DNA of 64,000 nt, from assembly GCF_900156155.1 (NCBI RefSeq), contig NZ_FTMD01000018.1:17973-81972 (forward strand), read 5' to 3'. Under the pieces are notes generated by a model, which was not told where the DNA came from, ran no database searches, and saw only the letters and a program-made list of their open reading frames with translations. The stretch is from Aromatoleum tolulyticum. GTDB taxonomy: Bacteria; Pseudomonadota; Gammaproteobacteria; Burkholderiales; Rhodocyclaceae. The position numbers and the translations under genes were made by a program. Shown here piece after piece: positions 11,000-19,085 of this stretch (the first letter of the stretch is position 1; the number at the start of each line of letters is the position of its first letter).

Positions 11000-11590
11000 A
11001 TGCAGATCAACATTCCGAACTCGCTGACCTGGGCGCGCATCGCGCTGATACCGCTCTTCGTCGGCGTCTTTTACCTTCCGGAACAGTGGCTTGATCCGCA
11101 GGAGAAGAATTTCGCTGCGACCCTGATCTTCATCGTCGCAGCGGTGACGGACTGGTTCGACGGCTACCTTGCGCGGGCGCTGAACCAGACCTCGGCCTTC
11201 GGCGCCTTCCTCGATCCCGTTGCCGACAAGCTGATGGTTGCAGCGGCCTTGATCCTGCTCGTGCAGTTGGCGCGCGTCGATTCGATCATCGCTGTGGTCA
11301 TCATCGGACGCGAGATCACCATTTCCGCGCTGCGCGAATGGATGGCCCGCATCGGCGAGTCCGCGGGTGTTGCGGTTGCGTTCGTCGGCAAGCTGAAGAC
11401 CGCCGCGCAGATGACCGCGATTCCTCTCCTGCTGTATGACGCACCCTTGTTGCACGTGAACGTCAGGCTGTTCGGCGAGGTCCTGATCTATGCCGCGGCG
11501 GCGCTGACCCTGTGGTCGATGGGTTATTACCTGCATCGCGCGATGCCGCATCTGGCGAACGAAGGAAGCAAGGCGAGGCGTCCCGGCTGA
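11000..11590 (+). CDS. pgsA: CDP-diacylglycerol--glycerol-3-phosphate 3-phosphatidyltransferase
   Basis: PgsA makes phosphatidylglycerol phosphate, the first step of acidic phospholipid synthesis, in the inner membrane. It is 196 aa with about five membrane segments. The CDP-alcohol phosphotransferase motif D-x2-DG-x2-AR-x8-G-x3-D-x3-D is intact, from DWFDGYLAR to GAFLDPVADK. uvrC-pgsA is a common pairing, and a tRNA-Leu gene follows. Confidence 0.95.
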   Translation: MQINIPNSLTWARIALIPLFVGVFYLPEQWLDPQEKNFAATLIFIVAAVTDWFDGYLARALNQTSAFGAFLDPVADKLMVAAALILLVQLARVDSIIAVVIIGREITISALREWMARIGESAGVAVAFVGKLKTAAQMTAIPLLLYDAPLLHVNVRLFGEVLIYAAAALTLWSMGYYLHRAMPHLANEGSKARRPG

Positions 11591-11593
11591 TGC

Positions 11594-11622
11594 TGGGCAG
11601 GGGCGTCGTCGCACGGTAGAAT
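11594..11622 (+). promoter_or_regulatory. Candidate promoter of tRNA-Leu
   Basis: A weak -35 (TGGGCA) and a good -10 (TAGAAT, 11617-11622) are separated by 17 bases and lie 16 bases before the tRNA 5' end. The -10 match is clear; the -35 is marginal. Confidence 0.4.
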
Positions 11623-11637
11623 GCCCAGCCCTTGCAG

Positions 11638-11722
11638 GCCGGGATGGTGAAATCGGTAGACACAGCAGACTTAAAATCTGCAGCCTTTGGGCGTACGGGT
11701 TCGAGTCCCGTTCCCGGCACCA
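11638..11722 (+). tRNA. tRNA-Leu (anticodon UAA)
   Basis: This is an 85-base tRNA with acceptor arms GCCGGGA and TCCCGGC, an encoded CCA end (11720-11722) and anticodon stem GCAGA/TCTGC around loop CTTAAAA. The anticodon TAA at 11672-11674 reads UUA. A long variable arm and the T loop (GTTCGAGTC) fit a class II tRNA. Confidence 0.97.
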
Positions 11723-11763
11723 CGCGCCAACGGGCATGCGTTTGCCCCAGTCCGGAAGTCCAC

Positions 11764-12225
11764 GTGATCGTTCTCAACCTCAGCTGCGACCATGAGCACC
11801 TGTTCGAGGGTTGGTTTGCCTCGTCGGCGGCTTACGACGAGCAGCGCGAGCGGGGATTGGTGTCCTGTCCGGTGTGCGGATCGACCACGATTTCCCGGCG
11901 TCCCAGCGCACCATACGTGAACACGGGGGCGTCAGCCCCGGTGCCGGAGAAAAAATCGGGCTTGCCTACGGGTGCCGGGGCGGCGCCAGCTGCTTCGGTT
12001 GCGCCGAACGCCGATGTGGTTGCGGCGGCGATGGCGATGCTGCGCCGTCTCGGCCGGGAGTCGGAGGACGTGGGCGATCGCTTCGCCGACGAAGCGCGCC
12101 GTATTCATCATGGTGATAGCGAGGCGCGCAATATTCGCGGCCGTGCGACGCGCGACGACGTCAGCGAGCTGATGGACGAAGGCATCGCCGTATTGCCCTT
12201 GCCTGCGGACGAGGATCTGCACTAA
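11764..12225 (+). CDS. DUF1178 family protein
   Basis: This is a 153-residue protein of unknown function starting at GTG 11764 (the frame stays open upstream through the tRNA, which cannot be coding). The N-terminus carries the family pattern with CDHEHLFEGWF and a CxxC pair in SCPVCGS, suggesting a small metal-binding N-terminal module. The C-terminal half is helical with a conserved EARNIRGRATRDDV segment. It lies directly downstream of the tRNA and converges on the phosphatase gene. Confidence 0.85.
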   Translation: MIVLNLSCDHEHLFEGWFASSAAYDEQRERGLVSCPVCGSTTISRRPSAPYVNTGASAPVPEKKSGLPTGAGAAPAASVAPNADVVAAAMAMLRRLGRESEDVGDRFADEARRIHHGDSEARNIRGRATRDDVSELMDEGIAVLPLPADEDLH

Positions 12226-12252
12226 GGGCTGCGTCGGTGTGTCGGCTGGTCG

Positions 12253-13467
12253 TCAGCAGCGCGCCTGGACCAGGGGAATCCACATTTCGTCGGGCGACAG
12301 CCCGCCGTGAACGCCGATCATCGCGTGTTCCTGTTCGCCCGGAACATGGTCGCGAATCGTCCAGCCCGGTTCCATCAGCAGGGCGTGGGTTCCGATGCGC
12401 TCCCGCAGTCGCCGATGAGGTTTGCCCGGGCCGAAGACGCCGAGCCCGATCAGGTCGTCCGATTGCGCGACGATCGCCTTTCCCCTCAGGCACTCGCGTG
12501 CCAGCAGTTCGAAGTCGCGTTCCGCCCCGCGGCGCACGGCGCAAAAGGCGGTACGCCGCTCGCCGAACAGCGGCGCTGCCAGCATGGTTTGCAGCTCGGG
12601 CAGGGTGTCCAGATCGATCACGCATTCCGGCGGCGAGTCGATGAAGCCGTGGTCGGCCGTGAGGACGATGTCGGTCCCGCTACCGCGCAGTCGTTCCAGA
12701 AGCTGCCCGAAGGCCGCGTCGATGCGCGCGAAGTGAGTGACGACATCCTTCGAGTTGCAGCCGTAAGCGTGGCTGAGGCCGTCGAAGGTCGGGTAGTAGG
12801 CATGCACGAGGACGGGATGGCTTCCGCTCGCCGCGATCGCCCCCGCGATGGCATCGATCATCCCCTGCAGGCCCTTGTAGCCCAAGGTCGTTGCTCCGCG
12901 GCTGTGCCGGCGCGAGTAGGGGGAGAATGCCAGGTCACGGGGCGAGACGAAGATCGCGGGACGCTTGCGGCGCTGGAACAGCGTGCGATAGGCAAAGAGC
13001 CGGGGTACGGCCAGCGGGCCCCTCAGCGGGGTGCCGCCGCGCCGGATGGCCGGCAGCGGTGCGATGACGCCGCCGAAGCGCCGGTCGTGGATGAACCACC
13101 CAGTGAGGCCGTGGCGTGCGGGGGCGAGACCCGTCATCGTCGTCGTGACGGCGCTCGCGGTGGTGCTCGGGAACACCGAGGTAAGGCGACCCGTCCGGTG
13201 GGCGAGGAGGGTTCCCCGGGCACCGGTGCGCTGCAGGAACATGTCGCCGAGGCCGTCGATGAGGATGAACACGAGCTTGCGCGGGGCGGCGTCCGGGGCC
13301 GGGGGCGAGGATGGGCCGGGTGCCTGCCAGGGACGGCCATCGAGATAAGAGCGCACGCTGCGGATCAGCGCGAACAGGCCGCCGTCGCGGTAGTCGGGAA
13401 GCACGGCATCGTGCGGCAGCTCGATGCGTGGAGAGTCGGACGGATCGGATTGCCGGGAGCGGGGCAT
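12253..13467 (-). CDS. Alkaline phosphatase-superfamily hydrolase (nucleotide pyrophosphatase/phosphodiesterase-like)
   Basis: This is a predicted metal-dependent phosphodiesterase or phosphatase of 404 aa. The first metal site is visible in VFILIDGLGD, the nucleophile Thr in VFPSTTASAVTTTMTG, and later metal ligands in ADHGFIDSP and MIGVHGGLSPDEMWIPL. There is no clear signal peptide. The substrate cannot be told from sequence. It stands alone between the DUF1178 gene (convergent) and the tRNA cluster terminator upstream. Confidence 0.8.
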   Translation of the reverse strand: MPRSRQSDPSDSPRIELPHDAVLPDYRDGGLFALIRSVRSYLDGRPWQAPGPSSPPAPDAAPRKLVFILIDGLGDMFLQRTGARGTLLAHRTGRLTSVFPSTTASAVTTTMTGLAPARHGLTGWFIHDRRFGGVIAPLPAIRRGGTPLRGPLAVPRLFAYRTLFQRRKRPAIFVSPRDLAFSPYSRRHSRGATTLGYKGLQGMIDAIAGAIAASGSHPVLVHAYYPTFDGLSHAYGCNSKDVVTHFARIDAAFGQLLERLRGSGTDIVLTADHGFIDSPPECVIDLDTLPELQTMLAAPLFGERRTAFCAVRRGAERDFELLARECLRGKAIVAQSDDLIGLGVFGPGKPHRRLRERIGTHALLMEPGWTIRDHVPGEQEHAMIGVHGGLSPDEMWIPLVQARC

Positions 13468-13490
13468 GAGTATGGGCGGCAGAAAGACAA

Positions 13491-13520
13491 AAAGGGAAGG
13501 TGCATCGGCACCTTCCCTTT
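13491..13520 (-). terminator. Rho-independent terminator of the tRNA Gly-Cys-Gly cluster
   Basis: A perfect 13-base stem (13491-13503 with 13508-13520) closes a four-base loop. On the minus strand it is followed by a T-rich run (TTTTTGTCTTT). It lies 10 bases beyond the last tRNA of the minus-strand cluster and 24 bases before the phosphatase start. Confidence 0.85.
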
Positions 13521-13529
13521 GTCAAATGC

Positions 13530-13605
13530 TGGAGCGGGAAACGAGTCTCGAACTCGCGACCTCAACCTTGGCAAGGTTGCGCTCTACCAACTGAGCTATT
13601 CCCGC
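13530..13605 (-). tRNA. tRNA-Gly (anticodon GCC), second gene of an identical pair
   Basis: This is a 76-base tRNA with acceptor GCGGGAA/TTCCCGC, an encoded CCA, anticodon stem CAACC/GGTTG and loop TTGCCAA giving anticodon GCC. It is identical in sequence to the copy at 13758-13833. Confidence 0.97.
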
Positions 13606-13614
13606 GTATACTTC

Positions 13615-13688
13615 TGGAGGCGCGAGCCGGAGTCGAACCGACCTACACGGATTTGCAATCCGGTGCATAACCGCTTTGCTATCGCGCC
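13615..13688 (-). tRNA. tRNA-Cys (anticodon GCA)
   Basis: This is a 74-base tRNA with acceptor GGCGCGA/TCGCGCC and encoded CCA. The anticodon arm CGGATTGCAAATCCG gives GCA. It sits between the two identical tRNA-Gly genes and is probably cut from one transcript. Confidence 0.97.
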
Positions 13689-13705
13689 AGTTGTCTGCTC
13701 TGACT

Positions 13706-13725
13706 CCCGATACGCCTCGATCGGG
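13706..13725 (-). other. Hairpin in the tRNA-Gly/tRNA-Cys spacer
   Basis: A six-base perfect stem (CCCGAT/ATCGGG) with an eight-base loop lies between the first tRNA-Gly and tRNA-Cys. It may be a processing signal for the polycistronic tRNA precursor. No function is shown. Confidence 0.4.
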
Positions 13726-13727
13726 TG

Positions 13728-13749
13728 AAAAGGCCTTACGGAGCCTTTT
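13728..13749 (-). terminator. Terminator-like hairpin after the first tRNA-Gly
   Basis: A seven-base stem AAAAGGC/GCCTTTT with an eight-base loop lies just downstream of the first tRNA-Gly on the minus strand. The stem is weak and the T-run is inside the stem, so it may attenuate transcription or guide processing rather than terminate fully. Confidence 0.4.
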
Positions 13750-13757
13750 CGAGAATC

Positions 13758-13833
13758 TGGAGCGGGAAACGAGTCTCGAACTCGCGACCTCAACCTTGGC
13801 AAGGTTGCGCTCTACCAACTGAGCTATTCCCGC
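13758..13833 (-). tRNA. tRNA-Gly (anticodon GCC), first gene of an identical pair
   Basis: This is a 76-base tRNA, base for base the same as the gene at 13530-13605, with encoded CCA and anticodon GCC. It is the promoter-proximal gene of the minus-strand cluster. Confidence 0.97.
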
Positions 13834-13844
13834 GAAAGACCGCC

Positions 13845-13872
13845 ATTATAGGTCGTATTTCGGCGGTGTCAA
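13845..13872 (-). promoter_or_regulatory. Consensus sigma-70 promoter of the tRNA cluster
   Basis: Read on the minus strand this is TTGACA (13872-13867), a 16-base spacer, then TATAAT (13850-13845). Both hexamers match consensus exactly. The first tRNA begins 12 bases after the -10, as expected for a strongly expressed stable-RNA operon. Confidence 0.9.
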
Positions 13873-13892
13873 CTGCTCCCGCAATCCCGTTC

Positions 13893-15794
13893 TTAGCGAT
13901 CGCCGTGAGGCTTCTTCTTGCCCGGTTTGAAGCCGGTGCCTTGCGTTTCGCGACGGTCGGAGTGGAAGGGCTTGCCGCCGTGCGGGCGGTCGCCGCCCGG
14001 CTTGCCGGCGGGCTTGTCCCACGGTTTCGCAAAGGGTTTGCGGGGCGCGTCCTCGCCGCGCGGAGCCGGCTTCGCGCCGAAGCGCGGGCCGGGGCCGGGC
14101 CGGGGGCGTGCGGCGTCGCGCTGCGCCTCGTCGTGGTCCAGCGGGCGGATGTTCAACTGGCGCTGCCGCACACGCACGCGACGCAGGATGTCGAGGACGT
14201 CGTGAGGCAGGTCGCCGGGCAATTCGACGGTGCTGTAATCCTCGTAGAGGTTGATCTGGCCGATGAAGCGGCTCTCGATGCCGGCTTCGTTCGCGATCGC
14301 GCCGACGATGTCCTTGGGGGTCGCCTGCTGGTTGCGTCCGACCTCGATGCGGTAGCGCTGCAGGCGCCCGTCGGCGAAATCGCGGCGGCGCTCGAGGATG
14401 GCATCGCGGTTCTCGCGTGCGGGGCGTTCCGCGCGCGGGGCGGATTGCGCTGCGGCGATGTCGGGGCCGGCGCTCCGCGGCAGTTGCAGGGGGCGTTCGC
14501 GCTGCGCGAGGAAGGCGAGGGCGGCGGCAATGTCGTGGATGTCGGCGTCGTGACTGTCTTCCATGCCGGCGACGACCTCGCGGAAGAAATCGAGGTCTTC
14601 GGATTCGAGCACGGTCGCCACCTGCTGGCGGAAGGCTGCCACGCGCTTGTCGGCGACGGCTTCGCGCGACGGTAGTTGCAGCGGCTCGATCGGCTGGCGC
14701 GTCGCCCGTTCGATCACCTTGAGCATGCGCATCTCGCGCGGCGCGACGAAGAGGATGGCGCTGCCGGTGCGGCCCGCGCGACCGGTGCGGCCGATGCGGT
14801 GAACGTAGGCCTCGGTGTCGTAGGGGATGTCGTAGTTGATGACGTGGCTGATGCGCGGCACGTCCAGGCCGCGCGCGGCGACGTCGGTCGCGACGACGAT
14901 GTCGAGGCCGCCGCCCTTGAGCTGTTCGATGACCCGTTCGCGCAGCTGCTGGGTCATGTCGCCGTTCAGTGCGGCGGCGGCGTAGCCGCGCGCCTCGAGC
15001 TTCTCGGCGAGTTCGACGGTGGCGGTCTTGGTGCGCACGAAGACGATCGCGGCGTCGAACTCCTCCTCGACCTCGAGGATGCGCGTGAGGGCGTCGAGCT
15101 TGTGCGCGACGGCGATCTGGCAGAAGCGCTGGCGGATCGTCGTCACCGTCGTCGTGGCGGTCTTGATCTTCACCTCGCGCGGCTCGCGCAGGTAGCGGTG
15201 GGCCACCCGCCGGATCGCGTCCGGCATCGTCGCGGAGAACAGCGCGGTCTGCCGTTCGGCCGGGACGTGATCGAGGATCCATTCGACGTCGTCGATGAAG
15301 CCCATGCGCAGCATCTCGTCGGCCTCGTCGAGCACCAGCGTCTTCAGGCTGCCGAGGTCGAGGCTTTCGCGCTCGATGTGGTCCATCACGCGTCCCGGCG
15401 TGCCGACGACGACATGTGCGCCGCGGCTCAGCTGGCGCAGCTGCACGACCATGCTCTGGCCGCCGTAGATCGGCAGCACGTGGAAGCCGGGCAGGTTCTT
15501 CGCGTAGCGCTGGAAGGCTTCCGCGACCTGGATCGCGAGTTCGCGCGTCGGGGTCAGCACGAGGACCTGCGGCTTGCGGGCGGAGAGATCGAGGCGGTCG
15601 AGCAACGGCAGCGCGAAGGCCGCCGTCTTGCCGGTGCCGGTCTGGGCTTCGCCCAGCAGGTCATGCCCCGCGCGCAGGTGCGGGATGCAGGCCGCCTGGA
15701 TCGGCGACGGGGTTTCGTATCCGATGCCGGCAAGGGCTTCGAGGATCTGGGGGCTCAGCTCGAGCTGGGCAAAGGATTCGATAGTGGGGTTCAT
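13893..15794 (-). CDS. ATP-dependent DEAD-box RNA helicase (DeaD/CsdA type)
   Basis: This is an RNA helicase acting in ribosome assembly and mRNA turnover. Starting at ATG 15794 (MNPTIESFAQLELS) gives 633 aa. The frame stays open upstream, but that part has no family character. Visible are the Q motif (SPIQAACIP), Walker A AQTGTGKT, DEAD box LDEADEML, SAT, and HRIGRTGRAG. After the two RecA domains comes a DbpA-type RNA-binding region near 475-545 (RYRIEVGRNQQATPKDIVG) and a basic, Gly/Lys/Arg-rich tail. This domain order and length fit DeaD better than RhlE. Confidence 0.93.
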   Translation of the reverse strand: MNPTIESFAQLELSPQILEALAGIGYETPSPIQAACIPHLRAGHDLLGEAQTGTGKTAAFALPLLDRLDLSARKPQVLVLTPTRELAIQVAEAFQRYAKNLPGFHVLPIYGGQSMVVQLRQLSRGAHVVVGTPGRVMDHIERESLDLGSLKTLVLDEADEMLRMGFIDDVEWILDHVPAERQTALFSATMPDAIRRVAHRYLREPREVKIKTATTTVTTIRQRFCQIAVAHKLDALTRILEVEEEFDAAIVFVRTKTATVELAEKLEARGYAAAALNGDMTQQLRERVIEQLKGGGLDIVVATDVAARGLDVPRISHVINYDIPYDTEAYVHRIGRTGRAGRTGSAILFVAPREMRMLKVIERATRQPIEPLQLPSREAVADKRVAAFRQQVATVLESEDLDFFREVVAGMEDSHDADIHDIAAALAFLAQRERPLQLPRSAGPDIAAAQSAPRAERPARENRDAILERRRDFADGRLQRYRIEVGRNQQATPKDIVGAIANEAGIESRFIGQINLYEDYSTVELPGDLPHDVLDILRRVRVRQRQLNIRPLDHDEAQRDAARPRPGPGPRFGAKPAPRGEDAPRKPFAKPWDKPAGKPGGDRPHGGKPFHSDRRETQGTGFKPGKKKPHGDR

Positions 15795-16025
15795 TGGGGG
15801 TCGTGAGGAGGGATTGGATGGCGCGCCCGATGTTGCCTGCATCGTACCGAAATCGCGGGAAGGTCGCTCGGCGCGGAGGCATGCCGTGTGACCCGGTCTG
15901 CTGCTGCCGCGCGTTGCATCGGCGCTGGACCGTGCCGGCTGCGCGGGAGGGTGAGGGGGTGGAGTCGAGAACCGACTCGTGCAGGCGAAGACCGAACTCG
16001 CCTTTCGGGGTGATGGTCGCGGCAA

Positions 16026-16050
16026 GGCGGACGGGCATGGCCGGTCCGCC
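16026..16050 (-). terminator. Possible hairpin beyond suhB
   Basis: A seven-base inverted repeat (GGCGGAC/GTCCGCC) with an 11-base loop lies 10 bases past the suhB stop. There is no T-run, so at best it is a weak or Rho-assisted terminator. The rest of 15795-16059 shows no gene I can support. Confidence 0.3.
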
Positions 16051-16059
16051 TGCGGATGC

Positions 16060-16866
16060 TCAGGCGCGCAACGCTGCGGTGCGGTGGGCCTGGATGATGG
16101 GCAGGATCTGCCCGAAGATCTTGGGGCTGCCGGCGACGACGTTGCCGGTTTCCATATAGGTGCCTTCGCCGGCAAGGTCGCTCACCAGTCCGCCCGCTTC
16201 CTGGATCAGCAGTGCACCGGCTGCCACGTCCCAAGGCTGCAGGCCCATCTCCCAGAAGCCGTCGAGGCGTCCGCAAGCCACGTAGGCGAGGTCGAGCGAG
16301 GCGGCGCCGGGGCGGCGGATGCCGGCGGTCTTCTGCGTCAGGTCCTTGAACATCGCGAGGTAGGCGTCGACGTGGTCGAACTGGCGGAACGGAAAGCCCG
16401 TGCCGATCAGCGATTCGTTCAGGCGGACGCGCTTGGAAACGCGGATGCGCCGGTCATTGAGGAAGGCGCCGCGGCCCTTGGTGGCGGTGAACAGCTCGTT
16501 GCGCGTCACGTCGTAGACAACGCCCTGTTCGAGCGCGCCGTTCTTCGTCAGCGCGATCGAGATCGCGTACTGGGGGAAGCCGTGGATGAAGTTCGTCGTG
16601 CCGTCGATCGGGTCGATGATCCACTGGTATTCGCTGTCGGAGGACTGCGCGGACGCGCCCGACTCCTCTGCTAGAATGCCGTGCTCCGGGTATGCTTCGC
16701 GCAGAACCTCGATGATGGCGGCCTCGGCGGCCTGATCGACTTCGGTGACGAAATCGTTCGGGGACTTGGCCTGGACCGACACCTGGTCCAGCTGCAGCGA
16801 GGCGCGATTGATGATGGAGCCCGCGCGGCGGGCGGCTTTCACTGCAATGTTCAGGGTGGGGTGCAT
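16060..16866 (-). CDS. suhB: Inositol-1-monophosphatase (SuhB)
   Basis: SuhB is a Mg-dependent inositol monophosphatase family protein; in E. coli it also works in rRNA antitermination complexes. ATG 16866 gives 268 aa. Metal-site motifs are all present: [18 protein letters not shown], the signature [17 protein letters not shown] and [15 protein letters not shown]. The gene is divergent from trmJ with only 78 bases between them, a conserved arrangement. Confidence 0.95.
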   Translation of the reverse strand: MHPTLNIAVKAARRAGSIINRASLQLDQVSVQAKSPNDFVTEVDQAAEAAIIEVLREAYPEHGILAEESGASAQSSDSEYQWIIDPIDGTTNFIHGFPQYAISIALTKNGALEQGVVYDVTRNELFTATKGRGAFLNDRRIRVSKRVRLNESLIGTGFPFRQFDHVDAYLAMFKDLTQKTAGIRRPGAASLDLAYVACGRLDGFWEMGLQPWDVAAGALLIQEAGGLVSDLAGEGTYMETGNVVAGSPKIFGQILPIIQAHRTAALRA

Positions 16867-16944
16867 GCGCGTCGGTCTCGCTGGAGTCGGGGGCCCGGAG
16901 AGCGTCCCGCTCGAAAGAATTCCAATAAAACGAAGTATTTTAAT

Positions 16945-17673
16945 ATGAACGGAGCCATCGCGCTCGACCGCATCCGCATCGTACTTTCCCGTACAAGCCA
17001 TCCCGGCAACATCGGCGCCGCTGCGCGTGCGATGAAGACGATGGGGCTCGGCCGTCTCTGGCTGGTCCAGCCGGCCTCCTTTCCTGACCCGGTGGCGGAG
17101 GCGCGCGCCTCCGGTGCCGGCGATCTCCTCGCGGCCGCGCGGGTGGTCGGCTCGCTCGAGGAGGCGCTCGAGGGCACCATCCTCGCGGCGGCCGTCACGG
17201 CGCGCCGGCGCGAGCGTTCGGTGCCCGTGCGCATTGCGCGCGAGGCGGCCCCGGAGCTGGTGTCGTTTGCCGAAAAGGGCGAAGTCGCGCTGGTGTTCGG
17301 CAACGAGACGAGCGGACTCACGAACGAGGAGGTCGGGCTGTGCTCGATGCCGGTGACGATCCCGGCGAACCCCGCATTTTCGTCGCTCAACCTCGGCGCC
17401 GCGGTGCAGCTGCTGTGTTATGAGCTGCGCATGGCGGCGCTGAACCCGCTTCCGCCCGCCGAGCCACTTCCGGACCTGGCCGCGTTCGAGGAGGTGGAGG
17501 GGTTTCATCGTCATCTGGAACGGGCGATGACGGTCAGCGGATTCTATGACCCGGCAAATCCGAAGCGCCTGCTGCAGCGCCTGCGCCGCCTGTTCGGCCG
17601 CATCCGGCTTGAAAAGGAGGAGGTGAATATCCTCCGCGGCATCATTAGTGCGCTTGAGCGCAAAGCTGAGTAA
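16945..17673 (+). CDS. trmJ: tRNA (cytidine/uridine-32-2'-O)-methyltransferase TrmJ
   Basis: TrmJ is a SPOUT-class methyltransferase that modifies position 32 of tRNAs. ATG 16945 gives 242 aa. The N-terminus ([20 protein letters not shown]) and the trefoil-knot motifs [14 protein letters not shown] and [17 protein letters not shown] are typical. The divergent suhB start is 78 bases away and cysE follows 42 bases later. In many genomes this gene precedes cysE or iscR. Confidence 0.93.
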   Translation: MNGAIALDRIRIVLSRTSHPGNIGAAARAMKTMGLGRLWLVQPASFPDPVAEARASGAGDLLAAARVVGSLEEALEGTILAAAVTARRRERSVPVRIAREAAPELVSFAEKGEVALVFGNETSGLTNEEVGLCSMPVTIPANPAFSSLNLGAAVQLLCYELRMAALNPLPPAEPLPDLAAFEEVEGFHRHLERAMTVSGFYDPANPKRLLQRLRRLFGRIRLEKEEVNILRGIISALERKAE

Positions 17674-17715
17674 AATACTCGGAATTAAAAAACCGGACAC
17701 CGGAGCAAGCCACAC

Positions 17716-18483
17716 ATGTTCAGACGTCTGCGCGAAGACTTGGCCAGCGTTCGCGAACGCGACCCCGCCGCCCGCTCGACCTGGGAGGTGCTGACCTGCT
17801 ATCCCGGCGTGCACGCGCTGTTCCTGCACCGCTTTGCGCACGGAGCATGGAAACGCGGCTTCTACTGGGTGGGGCGATTCGTCAGCCACGTCGGCCGTTT
17901 TCTCACCGGCATCGAGATCCATCCGGGAGCGACGATAGGCAGGCGCGTCTTCATCGATCACGGCATGGGGGTGGTGATCGGGGAGACGGCCGAGATCGGG
18001 GACGATTGCACGATCTATCAGGGCGTGACGCTCGGCGGGACCTCGCTGTACCGCGGTGCGAAGCGGCATCCGACGCTGGGCAAGGGGGTCGTGATCGGCG
18101 CCGGCGCGAAAGTGCTCGGCGGCTTCACGGTCGGTGACGGCGCCCGGGTCGGCTCCAATGCGGTTGTTGTCAAGCCGGTGCCGGTCGGGGCCACCGCGGT
18201 CGGCAATCCCGCCCGCGTCATCGAACCCGATCGGGACAGCGCGCGCGACCGTGCTCGCGAGCAGAAGGCCGAGCAGATGGGCTTCTCCGCCTACGGCGTG
18301 ACGAAGCAGATGGACGACCCGCTGAGCAAGGCGCTGCATGGGCTGCTCGATCACGCGGTCGAGACGGACCGTCGCATCCAGATGCTGGTGGAGCGTCTGG
18401 AAAAGGCCGGATTCAACCTCGATGTGGCGATCGAGAAGAGCGACGAATTCGACGCCGAGCGCCTATCGAAGATGGTTGATTGA
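17716..18483 (+). CDS. cysE: Serine O-acetyltransferase (CysE)
   Basis: CysE acetylates L-serine to O-acetylserine, the committed step of cysteine synthesis. It is 255 aa. The left-handed beta-helix hexapeptide repeats run from about 70 to 175 ([28 protein letters not shown]), with catalytic His in FIDHGMG. A charged C-terminal extension of about 75 residues follows. Its place just before the isc operon suits a supplier of cysteine for sulfur mobilisation. Confidence 0.95.
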   Translation: MFRRLREDLASVRERDPAARSTWEVLTCYPGVHALFLHRFAHGAWKRGFYWVGRFVSHVGRFLTGIEIHPGATIGRRVFIDHGMGVVIGETAEIGDDCTIYQGVTLGGTSLYRGAKRHPTLGKGVVIGAGAKVLGGFTVGDGARVGSNAVVVKPVPVGATAVGNPARVIEPDRDSARDRAREQKAEQMGFSAYGVTKQMDDPLSKALHGLLDHAVETDRRIQMLVERLEKAGFNLDVAIEKSDEFDAERLSKMVD

Positions 18484-18494
18484 GTGACATCCGA

Positions 18495-18519
18495 TTAGTT
18501 GACTGATTTTGTCGGGCTC
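18495..18519 (+). promoter_or_regulatory. Candidate IscR type 1 binding site
   Basis: The 25 bases match the published type 1 pattern ATASYYGACTRWWWYAGTCRRSTAT at about 20 positions, including GACT and GTCGG half-sites. The site covers the -35 hexamer of the isc promoter, so [2Fe-2S]-IscR would repress its own operon, as in E. coli. Confidence 0.7.
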
Positions 18520-18527
18520 CGTATAGT
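18499..18527 (+). promoter_or_regulatory. Sigma-70 promoter of the isc operon
   Basis: TTGACT (18499-18504), a 17-base spacer and TATAGT (18522-18527) form a strong promoter about 60 bases before iscR. The -35 lies inside the IscR site. Confidence 0.8.
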
Positions 18528-18587
18528 TGAGCGAAACGTTCGGGTATTCCCCCGGGCGAGAATCTCCGCGACAGAAGGAGCTCCGAC

Positions 18588-19070
18588 ATGAGACTGACCA
18601 CCAAAGGACGTTTTGCAGTCACCGCGATGATCGATCTGGCATCGCGCCAGGCCGAGGGGCCGGTGACGCTGGCCGGCATTGCCGACCGGCAGAAGATCTC
18701 GCTGTCGTATCTCGAGCAGTTATTCGGCAAGCTGCGCCGCCACAAGCTGGTCACCAGCGTGCGTGGTCCCGGCGGCGGCTACAGGCTGGCGCGCGACATG
18801 TCGCGCATCACCGTTGCCGACATCATCGTCGCGGTAGACGAGCCGCTCGATGCGACGCAGTGCGGCGGCAAGCAGAACTGCCAGGACGAGCATCGCTGCC
18901 TGACGCACGACCTGTGGGCAAACCTCAACAAGCGCATGTACGAGTACCTCGATTCGGTGACGCTGAATGCGCTGGTCCATCGCGAGGTCAAGCCCGACCC
19001 GGACATGAGCGTCCTCAAGGACGTGCGCCGGCGCGCGATGGTCGCGATGCGCGAGGCAGCGGCGGCCTGA
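18588..19070 (+). CDS. iscR: Fe-S-responsive transcriptional repressor IscR
   Basis: IscR is an Rrf2-family regulator that senses Fe-S status and controls isc and related genes. It is 160 aa. The winged helix-turn-helix occupies about 1-70 (ISLSYLEQLFGKLRRHKLV), and the cluster ligands Cys92, Cys98 and Cys104 match the E. coli positions. A GAAGGAG ribosome site precedes ATG 18588. It leads the isc operon. Confidence 0.97.
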   Translation: MRLTTKGRFAVTAMIDLASRQAEGPVTLAGIADRQKISLSYLEQLFGKLRRHKLVTSVRGPGGGYRLARDMSRITVADIIVAVDEPLDATQCGGKQNCQDEHRCLTHDLWANLNKRMYEYLDSVTLNALVHREVKPDPDMSVLKDVRRRAMVAMREAAAA

Positions 19071-19085
19071 CGGGACGGTTCGAAC

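Noticed and set aside
12307..13728. A plus-strand frame ending in NESRTRDLNLGK-like text
   Set aside because: The tail is antisense to tRNA genes, a well-known source of spurious proteins, and the rest is antisense to the phosphatase gene.
15795..16059. Possible small gene between the helicase and suhB
   Set aside because: Short frames there overlap or share no known family, and none has a convincing ribosome site.
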